From Ulvibacter litoralis (GTDB taxonomy: Bacteria > Bacteroidota > Bacteroidia > Flavobacteriales > Flavobacteriaceae), in the NCBI RefSeq assembly GCF_900102055.1, contig NZ_FNBA01000001.1, positions 893,085-957,084 of the forward strand: a stretch of 64,000 bases of DNA, written 5' to 3'. Of the stretch, positions 27,277 to 35,806 are shown piece after piece. The notes beneath the pieces were generated by a model, which was not told the origin of the DNA, did not search any database, and saw only the letters and a program-made list of their open reading frames with translations. The translations under genes and the position numbers were made by a program. The number at the start of each line of letters is the position of its first letter. Positions within the stretch are counted from its first letter, which is position 1.

Positions 27277-27797
27277 TTTCTACTTATCAACAGTAATAAC
27301 ATATTCATCTTTTTCTTTTTTAAAATTTAAATAAAATAATGATGGTTATTATAGCTTGTTAATATGTGGTATAACTTTTTAGAATTTATCGTTGGATTTA
27401 AGTTGTCGCTATTTTTAGTACGGTTATGAACATGTTTTCAGTGGTTTTTTCTTCTGAAATATAAGAACTTATAGGTTGCTATTAACAACTGTTAATAACC
27501 CTGTCTAACAACTCATTTTTAATAAGATTTTGTGGTTTTATTGTTTAATAACTCAAATTTATACTTCATAAGTTTCGTAAAATTGATTGCTTAAAAAATT
27601 GGTTTCTATTTTAATTAAATGATATTGTAAAATCAATTGACTATTGCAACTTTATTTCTAAAAATCGCACCATTAAATATCAACATAGTTGTTAACTAAA
27701 TTATCAACCTAAGGTTAAGAAATAGCTATCAATTACTTAGCTATTATTAGTTGATATGCCTTATACATTATTGTTATCTTTGTGAAAAACTACGACC
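27277..27797. other. AT-rich gene-free region with DnaA-box-like repeats; candidate oriC
   Basis: A 521-bp stretch without a supported gene, much richer in A/T than its neighbours. It has several DnaA-box-like 9-mers: TTATCAACA (27284-27292), TGTTAATAA (27490-27498), ATATCAACA (27677-27685) and TTATCAACC (27701-27709). GTTGATAT lies at 27750-27757 on the other strand. The right end carries the rpiB promoter. The origin assignment is inference from composition, repeats and the parS sites 16-17 kb away. Confidence 0.45.
27751..27782 (+). promoter_or_regulatory. rpiB promoter
   Basis: TTG (27751-27753), a 21-nt spacer and TATCTTTG (27775-27782), a good fit to the Bacteroidota TTG-N(17-23)-TAnnTTTG promoter, 15 nt upstream of the rpiB ATG. 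Confidence 0.7.
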
Positions 27798-28229
27798 ATG
27801 AAAATTGCAATTGGAAACGATCACGCCGGAACAGAATACAAAAACACCATTGTTGCTTACCTTGAAAAAGAAGGACATCAAGTAACAAATTATGGTACCA
27901 ACACTAATGATAGTGTGGATTACCCAGACTTTGTACATCCTGTAGCAACCGATGTTGAAAACAATGCTGTAGATTTCGGTATCATTATCTGCGGAAGCGG
28001 AAATGGAGCCAATATGACAGCCAACAAACATCAAAAAGTGCGTTCAGCTCTTTGTTGGACAAAAGAAATTACAGCGCTAGCAAGACAACACAACGATGCA
28101 AATATATTAAGTATTCCTGCACGTTTTACAAGCGAACCACAAGCCTTAGAAATGGTGAAAACATTCTTAGCAACTCCTTTTGAAGGCGGTCGTCACCAAC
28201 TTCGTGTGGACAAAATAGCTTGTTCATAA
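27798..28229 (+). CDS. rpiB: Ribose-5-phosphate isomerase B
   Basis: Interconverts ribulose 5-phosphate and ribose 5-phosphate. It has 143 residues, normal for RpiB. Family marks are GNDHAGTEYK at the N-terminus (residues 6-15), the active-site Cys65 in IIICGSGNGANMTANK, and the LSIPARF stretch near the end. It begins right after the AT-rich region and has its own promoter. The CDF exporter gene follows after 9 bp and is probably co-transcribed. Confidence 0.95.
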   Translation: MKIAIGNDHAGTEYKNTIVAYLEKEGHQVTNYGTNTNDSVDYPDFVHPVATDVENNAVDFGIIICGSGNGANMTANKHQKVRSALCWTKEITALARQHNDANILSIPARFTSEPQALEMVKTFLATPFEGGRHQLRVDKIACS

Positions 28230-28238
28230 CCTTATAGT

Positions 28239-29150
28239 ATGTCACATTCTCACGGACATGATCATTCCCACAATGATTTAAAAGGTAGAAACTTATTATT
28301 TACTATCTTTTTAAACGTTGTAATTACTGTTGCGCAAGTAATAGGTGGAATCATTTCTGGGAGTTTATCATTACTATCCGACGCATTACACAATTTTAGT
28401 GATGTTCTTTCTTTGGTTGTGAGTTATGTGGCCGATTTATATTCTAAGAAAGAAGCTTCTACAAAACGAACTTTTGGTTACAAACGTGCCGAAATTATTG
28501 CTGCTTTTGTAAATGCTGCTTCTTTATTAATTGTTGCTATTTACTTAGTGTACGAAGCAATTATTCGCTTTTTTAATCCACAGTCTATTGAAAGTAGCAT
28601 TGTTATTTGGTTGGCGTTACTCGGAATTGTAGCCAACGGTTTTTCAGTTTTATTACTTCGGAAAGATGCGAAGGAAAATATGAATATGCGTTCTGCCTAT
28701 TTGCACTTATTCACTGATATGACGGCTTCAATCGCTGTGTTAATTGGTGGTTTGTTAATGAAATATTACAGCTGGTTTTGGGTCGATAGTTTATTAACAA
28801 TTTTAATCGCAATTTACTTATTAATAGTCGGTTACGATTTATTAAAACAATCGTTTAAAGTGCTTATGTTGTTCACTCCTGAAGATTTAAATATTGAAAA
28901 AATATGTGCTGCTATTTCTACCGTTTCAGAAATAAAAAACACACATCACGTTCACGTATGGCAATTGAATGAAAAAGAAACACATTTAGAAGCACACGTC
29001 GAGTTACATAAGGACATTACGATTTCAGAATTTGATATTGTTTCAGAAAAAGTAGAAGAATTATTATTCCATGACTTCGGAATAAATCACGTGAACATTC
29101 AACCAGAATACAACAAACCAGATCCTAAAGATATTATCATTCAAGATTAA
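28239..29150 (+). CDS. Cation diffusion facilitator (CDF) family metal exporter
   Basis: A 303-residue inner-membrane divalent-metal/proton antiporter. The His-rich N-terminus (MSHSHGHDHSHND) fits a metal-binding tail. Six membrane helices fill about 18-205. Likely metal-site residues lie in LLSDALHNFSDVLSL and LHLFTDMTASIAVLIGG. The cytosolic C-terminal domain contains HVHVWQLNEKETHLEAHVELH. Zinc is the likely substrate (ZitB/CzcD-like), but this is inferred. It sits between rpiB and a GNAT gene on plus. Confidence 0.93.
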   Translation: MSHSHGHDHSHNDLKGRNLLFTIFLNVVITVAQVIGGIISGSLSLLSDALHNFSDVLSLVVSYVADLYSKKEASTKRTFGYKRAEIIAAFVNAASLLIVAIYLVYEAIIRFFNPQSIESSIVIWLALLGIVANGFSVLLLRKDAKENMNMRSAYLHLFTDMTASIAVLIGGLLMKYYSWFWVDSLLTILIAIYLLIVGYDLLKQSFKVLMLFTPEDLNIEKICAAISTVSEIKNTHHVHVWQLNEKETHLEAHVELHKDITISEFDIVSEKVEELLFHDFGINHVNIQPEYNKPDPKDIIIQD

Positions 29151-29177
29151 TTTTCTTCGGAAGCAACACCAAAACCT

Positions 29178-29618
29178 ATGAAAATTACGGTAAAAACATT
29201 CGATCAGTTTACAATCCACGAATTACACGATGTATTTCAATTGCGAAGTGAAGTATTTGTGGTTGAGCAACATTGTGTGTATCAAGATATCGACGGAAAG
29301 GATCCAAAAGCCCTTCATGTAATTGGTACCAAAGACGGGAAAGTAGTTGCGTACACCCGTTGTTTTCAACCCGGGTTTTATTTTGAACAAGCTTCCATTG
29401 GGCGTGTTGTAGTTGCTAAAGAAACTCGAAAATTTAAATACGGTCATGATATTATGCGCGCTTCAAAAGAAACGATTAAAACACATTACAACACAACTCA
29501 CATTAAAATTTCGGCACAAACCTACTTATTGAAATTCTATCAATCGCATGGTTTTCAGCAAATAGGAGAAGGATATTTAGAAGATGGAATTCCGCATATT
29601 GCGATGATTACAGCTTAA
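29178..29618 (+). CDS. GNAT family N-acetyltransferase, ElaA-like
   Basis: A 146-residue GNAT protein. The ELHDVFQLRSEVFVVEQHCVYQDIDGKD start is diagnostic of the ElaA subgroup. The acetyl-CoA site region is GRVVVAKETRKFKYGHDIM, and the end FYQSHGFQQIGEGYLEDGIPHIAM is typical. The substrate is unknown. It follows the CDF exporter by 27 bp. Its 3' end overlaps the convergent hypothetical gene by 11 bp. Confidence 0.9.
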   Translation: MKITVKTFDQFTIHELHDVFQLRSEVFVVEQHCVYQDIDGKDPKALHVIGTKDGKVVAYTRCFQPGFYFEQASIGRVVVAKETRKFKYGHDIMRASKETIKTHYNTTHIKISAQTYLLKFYQSHGFQQIGEGYLEDGIPHIAMITA

Positions 29619-29979
29619 TTAATTTTTTCTGAAGATTTAAATCTTCTAACATGTCATTGGTAAATTTATAATGTCCTTTCCGTGTAATTATTTTGAAACG
29701 TTGGTTTCGCATGCGCGTAATTACATCTAAAAAGCGCCACTTCGATTTTAATAACATTGGTTTTTTAGACTTTAAACTTAGTTCGAAGTAGTGTTTTATC
29801 CCGGCTCTTTCTGCAACAATATCGGGAGTTATAGTAACATCGTTGTCTTTTTTAACGTACGATTTTGGAGTTTCATACCCTTCTACATCGGCTTTAATAT
29901 TTTCAAAACCTCGGTTTTCTAAATACGTAACCGATTCCTTTAAAAATGCTTCGTTTTCTTCTCTGTCTATCTGTATCAT
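29608..29979 (-). CDS. Conserved hypothetical protein, possibly restriction-endonuclease-like fold
   Basis: I do not recognise this 123-residue protein. It is charged, has no signal peptide or membrane segment, and is probably cytosolic. The text ITPDIVAERAGIKHYFELSLKSKKP has an acidic residue followed by E-x(3)-K in strand-like context, reminiscent of a degenerate PD-(D/E)xK nuclease core. A Lys/Arg-rich C-terminal half could bind nucleic acid. This is only a pattern impression. Its 3' end overlaps the GNAT gene by 11 bp. Confidence 0.7.
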   Translation of the reverse strand: MIQIDREENEAFLKESVTYLENRGFENIKADVEGYETPKSYVKKDNDVTITPDIVAERAGIKHYFELSLKSKKPMLLKSKWRFLDVITRMRNQRFKIITRKGHYKFTNDMLEDLNLQKKLIKL

Positions 29980-30026
29980 ACCCTACAGTATACTGAAAAT
30001 AAAGGCGAAACCCTGTTAAAAGGCTG

Positions 30027-30848
30027 TTAACTCTCTTTTGAAGTCACTTTTTTACTGAAAGGAATACGTAATTGTTGGGTAAAATTATCGGCATCCAAAT
30101 GATCTGAAATATCCAAACCGTATTGAATTTTGTGAACATAGTCATATACAAATGTTCCGAAGAGATGATCCCAAATAGAAAACATATTTCCATAATTTGA
30201 ATCTGTCCAAGGCAATTGGTAGTGATGGTGAAACTTGTGCATTACAGGCGTTACAATAATGTAACTAAGCGCTTTATCAAGCTTTGGAGGTAGCTGAAGG
30301 TTGGCATGCGTAAAATAAGTGAATAACACACTTAAAATACGGTAAAAGAAATAATACGAAATAGGCATTCCCATGACAACCACAGCTAGTAATGCAAAAC
30401 TCTCCCGAATCAAAAAATCGAACGGATGATGCCGTGTACCCGTGCTAGCATCTACATTTTTATCACTGTGATGTACAATGTGTAAGCGCCACATCCATTT
30501 TACTTTATGCAGTAAATAATGTACGCCAAACTGAGCTATAAAATCGAGAACTAAAATAGAAAGTAAGAGTCCCAACCAAGTTGGAACTGTAACAAGGTGT
30601 AAGAGTCCAAACTTTGTGGTTTCTAGCCAAACAAAAATACCCACGGTGGCAATTCCAAAGAGAGCATTAATTAGCATAACGAAAAACAAGAGACCAAAGT
30701 TGGTTTTTGCATGTTTCCACTTGTTATAAGGTGTGATAACAAGCTTATAATACCCTTCTAAAATCCAAAAAAAGGCTAAACTAACAAAGACCCAACCCGC
30801 TTTCATCCAAATAGGCATTTCTTCAAAAAAGGCTAAAAAGGAGTCCAA
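30027..30848 (-). CDS. Sterol desaturase/fatty acid hydroxylase family membrane protein
   Basis: A 273-residue integral membrane di-iron oxygenase-type protein. Histidine clusters expected of the family are present: HYLLHK, RLHIVHHSDKN, RHHPFD and HKFHHHYQ. Four or so hydrophobic helices surround them. Members hydroxylate or desaturate lipids; the substrate here is unknown (carotenoid, sphingolipid or fatty acid are options). It lies 29 bp after the S41 peptidase gene on minus. Confidence 0.9.
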   Translation of the reverse strand: MDSFLAFFEEMPIWMKAGWVFVSLAFFWILEGYYKLVITPYNKWKHAKTNFGLLFFVMLINALFGIATVGIFVWLETTKFGLLHLVTVPTWLGLLLSILVLDFIAQFGVHYLLHKVKWMWRLHIVHHSDKNVDASTGTRHHPFDFLIRESFALLAVVVMGMPISYYFFYRILSVLFTYFTHANLQLPPKLDKALSYIIVTPVMHKFHHHYQLPWTDSNYGNMFSIWDHLFGTFVYDYVHKIQYGLDISDHLDADNFTQQLRIPFSKKVTSKES

Positions 30849-30877
30849 AAAGGGTTTTGTTTAGGTTAAAACGAATA

Positions 30878-32500
30878 TTATTTTAATATTTTCTGATAGC
30901 GTTTTGCGTCGTCTAATACTTCAATTGCAGCTAAAATTTCTGGATTGTGATCAACATGATACTCATACATTCCTTCACGGTAAAAATAACGCTTTAAAAT
31001 TTCGTCACTAATAAGCGACATAATTTCAGCCTTTTTAGAAAGTACAGCTTTATCTTTCGCTTCATCTATCGACGCCATAAGTTGATTGTAACTTGCCGAA
31101 ATACTTTTATCTAAATCATCATCTTCGGCTCTGCGAAGGGCTTCTGCAAACTCTTTTTCTGTTTCCGTTTCGTATTCAAAATTGTTCTTTTTCAGAAAAT
31201 CGATGAACTTTTGAAAATCAGCATCCGTTAACCTAAACGAATTCAAATCTGAAATTTGATGCGAGTAATGATACTCAGTAGCAAAGTCGAAAATAGCGTC
31301 ATCTTTCAGTAAAGCAGTTGTAATCGGACTAAATTTAGCTGTTTCTAACTCGATATCTGGTAATATTCCGCCGCCATCATAAACCGTTCTTCCACCCTTG
31401 GTTTTAAATGAATTGTACTCTTTAGCATCCTTTCTAACAGGATCACCATTTTCATCTCTATTCCAATAATCCAATGCCTGAATACAGCGTCCGCTAGGCG
31501 TATAATACCTAGAAATAGTTACTTTTAATTGGGTTCCGTAGGTCAGTTTTTTAGGGCGTTGCACCAATCCTTTTCCGAAGCTACGGGCTCCTACAACCAC
31601 AGCGCGGTCTAAATCTTGTAAACTTCCTGAAACAATTTCACTTGCAGAAGCACTGCGACCGTTTACCAAAACCACTAACGGAATTTCAGTGTCTACAGGC
31701 TCTTTACGCGTTTTATAAGTTTTATTGTATTTTTCAATGACCGATTTAGTAGTTGTAATTACTTCTCCCTTCGGAACAAATAAATTTACCACATCAATTG
31801 CTTCGTTCAATAAACCACCAGGATTTCCACGAAGGTCTAAAACAATTTTTGTAGCTCCTTGCGATTTTAAATCTTCTAAAGCGGCTTTGGTTTCAACCGT
31901 TGTTTTACGATTAAACTTTGTAAGTACAATGTACCCAACATCGTTGTGAATAAGCTTGTAAAAAGGAACGGCATGAATGTCGATCGCTTCGCGGGTTAAT
32001 GTTGTGGTGTTTGTTTTTCCTTGACGAATATAAGTTAACTCTATTTTCGAATTTGGAGCTCCTTTTAAAAGTTCGTTGGCATCTTCTTTAAAATCGGAAA
32101 CATTAATAGCTCCAATTTTTATGACTTGATCTCCCGCTTTTAACCCTGCTTTATCGGCTGGATAGCCTTTAAAAGGCTCCATAATAATGATTTTATCGTC
32201 TTTTGTTCGTGCGGTGGCGCCAATCCCTGTATACACGCCAGAACTGCTTATACGAGCGTCCTCAACCTGTTGTTCGTTCCAATACATGGTGTAGGGATCT
32301 AAATCTTTCAACATCCCCTTAATGGCTTTATCCATAAGAGTTGCAGGCGTCACCTCGTCCACATAATTCATGTTAAGTTCTTTGTAGAGCGTGGTAAAGA
32401 TTTCAATTTGTTTTGCAATTTCAAAAAAGTCGCTTTTAAAACTTACGGTTGTAAATAGAATACCTAAGGCGAGTATGGGAATTAGTATTTTCTTTTTCAT
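30878..32500 (-). CDS. S41 family C-terminal processing peptidase (CtpA/Prc-type)
   Basis: A 540-residue exported serine protease. Parts in order: an N-terminal signal/anchor (about 1-20), a helical pre-domain, a PDZ domain (about 85-165, with KAGLKAGDQVIKIG) and the S41 catalytic domain. The catalytic Ser285 is in NGRSASASEIVSG and Lys310 in RSFGKGLVQ, with the typical 25-residue spacing. A long C-terminal helical tail follows. It probably trims periplasmic proteins. The sterol-desaturase-family gene follows in the same direction. Confidence 0.94.
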   Translation of the reverse strand: MKKKILIPILALGILFTTVSFKSDFFEIAKQIEIFTTLYKELNMNYVDEVTPATLMDKAIKGMLKDLDPYTMYWNEQQVEDARISSSGVYTGIGATARTKDDKIIIMEPFKGYPADKAGLKAGDQVIKIGAINVSDFKEDANELLKGAPNSKIELTYIRQGKTNTTTLTREAIDIHAVPFYKLIHNDVGYIVLTKFNRKTTVETKAALEDLKSQGATKIVLDLRGNPGGLLNEAIDVVNLFVPKGEVITTTKSVIEKYNKTYKTRKEPVDTEIPLVVLVNGRSASASEIVSGSLQDLDRAVVVGARSFGKGLVQRPKKLTYGTQLKVTISRYYTPSGRCIQALDYWNRDENGDPVRKDAKEYNSFKTKGGRTVYDGGGILPDIELETAKFSPITTALLKDDAIFDFATEYHYSHQISDLNSFRLTDADFQKFIDFLKKNNFEYETETEKEFAEALRRAEDDDLDKSISASYNQLMASIDEAKDKAVLSKKAEIMSLISDEILKRYFYREGMYEYHVDHNPEILAAIEVLDDAKRYQKILK

Positions 32501-32601
32501 AGTTTGTTTTTATGCGATTACAGAACCTTAAATAGGAAATGATATGTGATTTAAATTTTATTTCTTCAGCAGAAAAGATGTTTGTTTTGCTTCGGAAGGA
32601 T

Positions 32602-33420
32602 TTACGAACCCGACGTTGTTTTCTTTTTACGCAACAGTTTCCGAAGTATAATTACACCAACTAAAACAATAACTAACAATGGCCAGAGGTATAAAATACC
32701 CAAGAAAAAGACGGAAATTCCATCCCATCCTCCTTTTAAGGAATTGATCATTTTTTGTCCGTACGATTGTGTAACGCCCGTTTCAGCAGTTAAAGTATAA
32801 AATTCTAAGGTAATAGTACTCATAGAAACTCTATTTTGAAGAAACTGTAGGCGTCCTTGCTTGGCTTCAATCTCTTCACGAATGTTTGAAAGCTCTCGTT
32901 CTATTTCGAGCATTTCTTTTACATTTCTTGCTTGTTTCAGCAATTCTAAATAGCGTTTTTCTAACTCTCTCTTTGCCTTTAATCGTGCTTCTAGATCTAC
33001 AAATTCTTCCGAAACATCTTGTCTTGAAATGTCTTTTTGATCAAAATAGGAAACACCTTCAGAAACACCATTAATAAAATCCATAAAGCGTTCGGTAGGG
33101 ACTCTAACCATCATATTTCTAGAAATACGGTTGTAGCCTTTCCCACTATTATCACTCTGTATAAAACCTTTGTATTGGGAAGCGAGTTGAAGTACGTTTG
33201 CGTGTGTAGCATTCACATCTTTGGTTTCGAAGACCAAGCGTGCGGTTTTGATTATTTTTTGTTCTTGAACTTCAACATCTTCCGAAATATCTGCAACTTG
33301 AATTTCTTCGCTCATCACATAGCCAGCATCTTCCATTACATCTGGGCTATATGCTTTGTTAGAACTCCCATTGGAACAGGCCAATGCAAAACCAAATAAA
33401 AAAATAATGCTAAACTTCAT
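32602..33420 (-). CDS. DUF4349 domain lipoprotein
   Basis: A 272-residue envelope protein. The N-terminus MKFSIIFLFGFALAC is a lipoprotein signal with the lipobox Cys at residue 15. The DUF4349 domain includes KTARLVFETKDVNATHANVLQLA. A helical coiled stretch (RELEKRYLELLKQARNVKEMLEIERELSNIREEIE) follows, and a C-terminal membrane helix (LYLWPLLVIVLVGVIILRKLL) ends in a basic tail. A lipid anchor plus a C-terminal helix is unusual and could bridge membranes or mean the Cys is not lipidated. It overlaps rnpA by 11 bp. Confidence 0.87.
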   Translation of the reverse strand: MKFSIIFLFGFALACSNGSSNKAYSPDVMEDAGYVMSEEIQVADISEDVEVQEQKIIKTARLVFETKDVNATHANVLQLASQYKGFIQSDNSGKGYNRISRNMMVRVPTERFMDFINGVSEGVSYFDQKDISRQDVSEEFVDLEARLKAKRELEKRYLELLKQARNVKEMLEIERELSNIREEIEAKQGRLQFLQNRVSMSTITLEFYTLTAETGVTQSYGQKMINSLKGGWDGISVFFLGILYLWPLLVIVLVGVIILRKLLRKKKTTSGS

Positions 33421-33772
33421 CCTTTAATTTTTTAAGCAATGCCTTTGTTGCTTTTTCTAGCTGGGCATATTGCGGTTTGTCTTTACTAAGATATAAAAAA
33501 AGGAGTGCAAATTTCTTGCCGTTATTTTCTGTTACTTCTTCTCTCTGAATTCGATAGGCTTCTCTTAATTGCCTTTTGATGCGGTTTCGAGTTACCGCTA
33601 ATTTAAATTTCCGCTTTGGGACTGCAAATGCAGCTTGTGTTACTTGATCGGTATCTATTTCAATAAAAAGAAGTTTTAGTGGGTATTTGGTATACGACTT
33701 TCCGCTTTCAAATAACTTTTTAATAGTTTTTGAACTTTTAAGTTTTTCAGATTTTGGAAAGGAGAGACTCAT
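33410..33772 (-). CDS. rnpA: Ribonuclease P protein component
   Basis: The protein subunit of RNase P, which matures tRNA 5' ends. It has 120 residues from the chosen start MSLSFPKSEKLKSSKTIKKLF; a start 6 codons upstream is less likely because it would include the -7-like box. The RNA-binding signature is RNRIKRQLREAYR. It is very basic. rpmH, its common neighbour, is not adjacent. The downstream DUF4349 gene overlaps by 11 bp. A TACTTTTA box (33784-33777) is 4 nt from the ATG. Confidence 0.95.
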   Translation of the reverse strand: MSLSFPKSEKLKSSKTIKKLFESGKSYTKYPLKLLFIEIDTDQVTQAAFAVPKRKFKLAVTRNRIKRQLREAYRIQREEVTENNGKKFALLFLYLSKDKPQYAQLEKATKALLKKLKDEV

Positions 33773-33802
33773 GGCGTAAAAGTACAACAATAGGGTATAA
33801 AA

Positions 33803-33939
33803 AAAGAGGTTGTCTAAAAAAGTAGATTTTGTTGTCTGTTCGAGCGCAGTCGAGAACTTTAGTTCCTTAACTCTCGAATTGGTCTTGACTTTAATCGACC
33901 TAACAAACTACTGAATCATTACTTTTAGACAACCTCTTT
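33803..33939. repeat. Nested palindromic element, copy B
   Basis: Outer perfect 17-bp arms (33803-33819 with 33923-33939) flank the inner 20-nt GTTCGAGCGCAGTCGAGAAC motif (33838-33857) and a degenerate partner near 33871-33899. It lies after the M1 peptidase gene and before rnpA, both on minus. It may act as a terminator. Confidence 0.85.
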
Positions 33940-33962
33940 ACATGGTAAAAGAGAATTGTTTA

Positions 33963-35795
33963 TTACTCTCCGTAAATATTATTTTCTGGCTTTATATCTG
34001 CCATTCTTTGGCTGGCATCAATCATCATGTTTTTCACTTTTTTACCATTGTTAATTTCGAAAACATATTCAGGATACGCCCAAGCCCAATCGGTTAATAC
34101 AACACGCGTTAAGGTTGGCACTGGATTTGGTTTTTCACCACGCATCATTTGTAATGGAATATAAAACGACTCTTGTGAACCATCTTCATACGTTACATAC
34201 AAATCGATAGGCATTGGCATTAATCCATTTCTTGCCAAAGTAACTTGCGTTTTAGTACCATCAAAAGCTACGTTTTTAATCTCGTAGTCAATGGTATTGG
34301 TTGTTTGTGTCCAATCGGTTAAATACCATTCTAATTCAAGTCCAGAAACCTTTTCTGCTACACGAATAAAATCGTTTGGTGTTGGGTGTTTGAAGGCGAA
34401 TTCGTTGTAATAACGCTTTAAGGTTTTTTCTAAATTTTCATTACCAATCACATAGGCTAGTTGTGCTAAAAACACAGCTCCTTTACTGTACGAGCTAATA
34501 CCATACCCACGATTTGTGCTGTAACGATCGGCTTGTGTAGATTGTGGTTGTTCTTTCCCACTCGTAGCAAGGTATAAATACCCTCTATACGAACCAGAAT
34601 GCGGATTTGGCTTTTGTTCGTCCATGATCTCGTTCATTGCTTTATCCGAAATGTACGAGGTGAACCCTTCGTCCATCCATTCGTGTTTCAGCTCATTGGT
34701 AGCCAATAAAAATTGAAACCAGCTATGTGCTAATTCATGCGCAGTTACTCCTACTAAACTACCAAATTTTCTATTTCCAGTAATAAGCGTACACATGGCA
34801 TATTCCATACCACCATCACCTCCTTGAATTACAGAGTATTGTTTGTACGGATATTGTCCAATATGTTTATTGAAATACTCCATCAGTTCAGCTGTTTTTG
34901 GCTGAAGATTTTTCCAGTTTTCAATAATATCAGGGTTGTCTTTATAGAAAAAATGAAGTGTTACTCCATTCGGTCCTGGATAGGTATCGTGAATGTATTC
35001 AGGATCTGCCGCCCACGTAAAATCGTGCACATTAGGCGCCACAAAATGCCATGTATATTTCCCTTTTTTAGGTTTCATGGTTTTTTGATTCTCGGCTTGA
35101 TATCCGTGACCTACTTCTGCAGGGTTTTGAAGATATCCTGTACCTCCAATAGTATAGTCTTTATCAATGGTAATTTCTACATCAAAATCACCCCACACCC
35201 CGTGAAACTCACGACCAATGTATGGATCGGCATGCCAGCCTTCAAAATCATATTCGGCTAATTTAGGATACCACTGCGTCATCGATAAAGCAACACCTTC
35301 AGCATTGTTACGACCACTTCTACGAATTTGTAACGGCACTTGTGCGTCCCAAACCATATCGAAAGAAGTACTACTTCCTGGTAAAATAGGTGTGTTTAAA
35401 GCTACCTCTAATACCGTTCCTACAACTTCATATTGCAATGGAGTTCCATCTTGTGTTAAAGATGTTGGTTTAATGTATCCAATTTCCGAAGGTGCTAATT
35501 TTGAGATACGATCGGTTACACGACTGTCTGGATCTTCAATAGAACGTGAACGTACGTCCATTTCACTTCCAGGCTGAAAAGCATTAAAATACAAATGGTA
35601 AAAGACTCTGTTTAAGGTGTCTGGTGAGTTGTTGGTATAAACAAGCTCTTGTTTTCCTTTGTACTGATAGGTGTTTACATCCATGTCAATTTCCATCTTG
35701 TAATCGACTTTTTGTTGCCAATACGAAGTGTTATTTTGCGCAGATGTAGTTGCTACCAGAACAAGGGTTAGAATACTACTTAAAAATAATTTCAT
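33963..35795 (-). CDS. M1 family metallopeptidase (exported)
   Basis: A 610-residue zinc aminopeptidase-type protein. A signal peptide (about 1-20) ends TTSAQ. The N-terminal domain is beta-rich. GGMEY at 328-332 is the GxMEN-type substrate-binding motif with Tyr as the last residue. The zinc site is HELAH at 353-357 with Glu376 in HEWMDEGFT. It has a shorter C-terminus than ERAP-type enzymes and no T9SS C-terminal signal. It is followed by a palindromic element and rnpA. The S8 protease gene lies directly upstream. Confidence 0.93.
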   Translation of the reverse strand: MKLFLSSILTLVLVATTSAQNNTSYWQQKVDYKMEIDMDVNTYQYKGKQELVYTNNSPDTLNRVFYHLYFNAFQPGSEMDVRSRSIEDPDSRVTDRISKLAPSEIGYIKPTSLTQDGTPLQYEVVGTVLEVALNTPILPGSSTSFDMVWDAQVPLQIRRSGRNNAEGVALSMTQWYPKLAEYDFEGWHADPYIGREFHGVWGDFDVEITIDKDYTIGGTGYLQNPAEVGHGYQAENQKTMKPKKGKYTWHFVAPNVHDFTWAADPEYIHDTYPGPNGVTLHFFYKDNPDIIENWKNLQPKTAELMEYFNKHIGQYPYKQYSVIQGGDGGMEYAMCTLITGNRKFGSLVGVTAHELAHSWFQFLLATNELKHEWMDEGFTSYISDKAMNEIMDEQKPNPHSGSYRGYLYLATSGKEQPQSTQADRYSTNRGYGISSYSKGAVFLAQLAYVIGNENLEKTLKRYYNEFAFKHPTPNDFIRVAEKVSGLELEWYLTDWTQTTNTIDYEIKNVAFDGTKTQVTLARNGLMPMPIDLYVTYEDGSQESFYIPLQMMRGEKPNPVPTLTRVVLTDWAWAYPEYVFEINNGKKVKNMMIDASQRMADIKPENNIYGE

Positions 35796-35806
35796 GCGTT
35801 GTTTTT

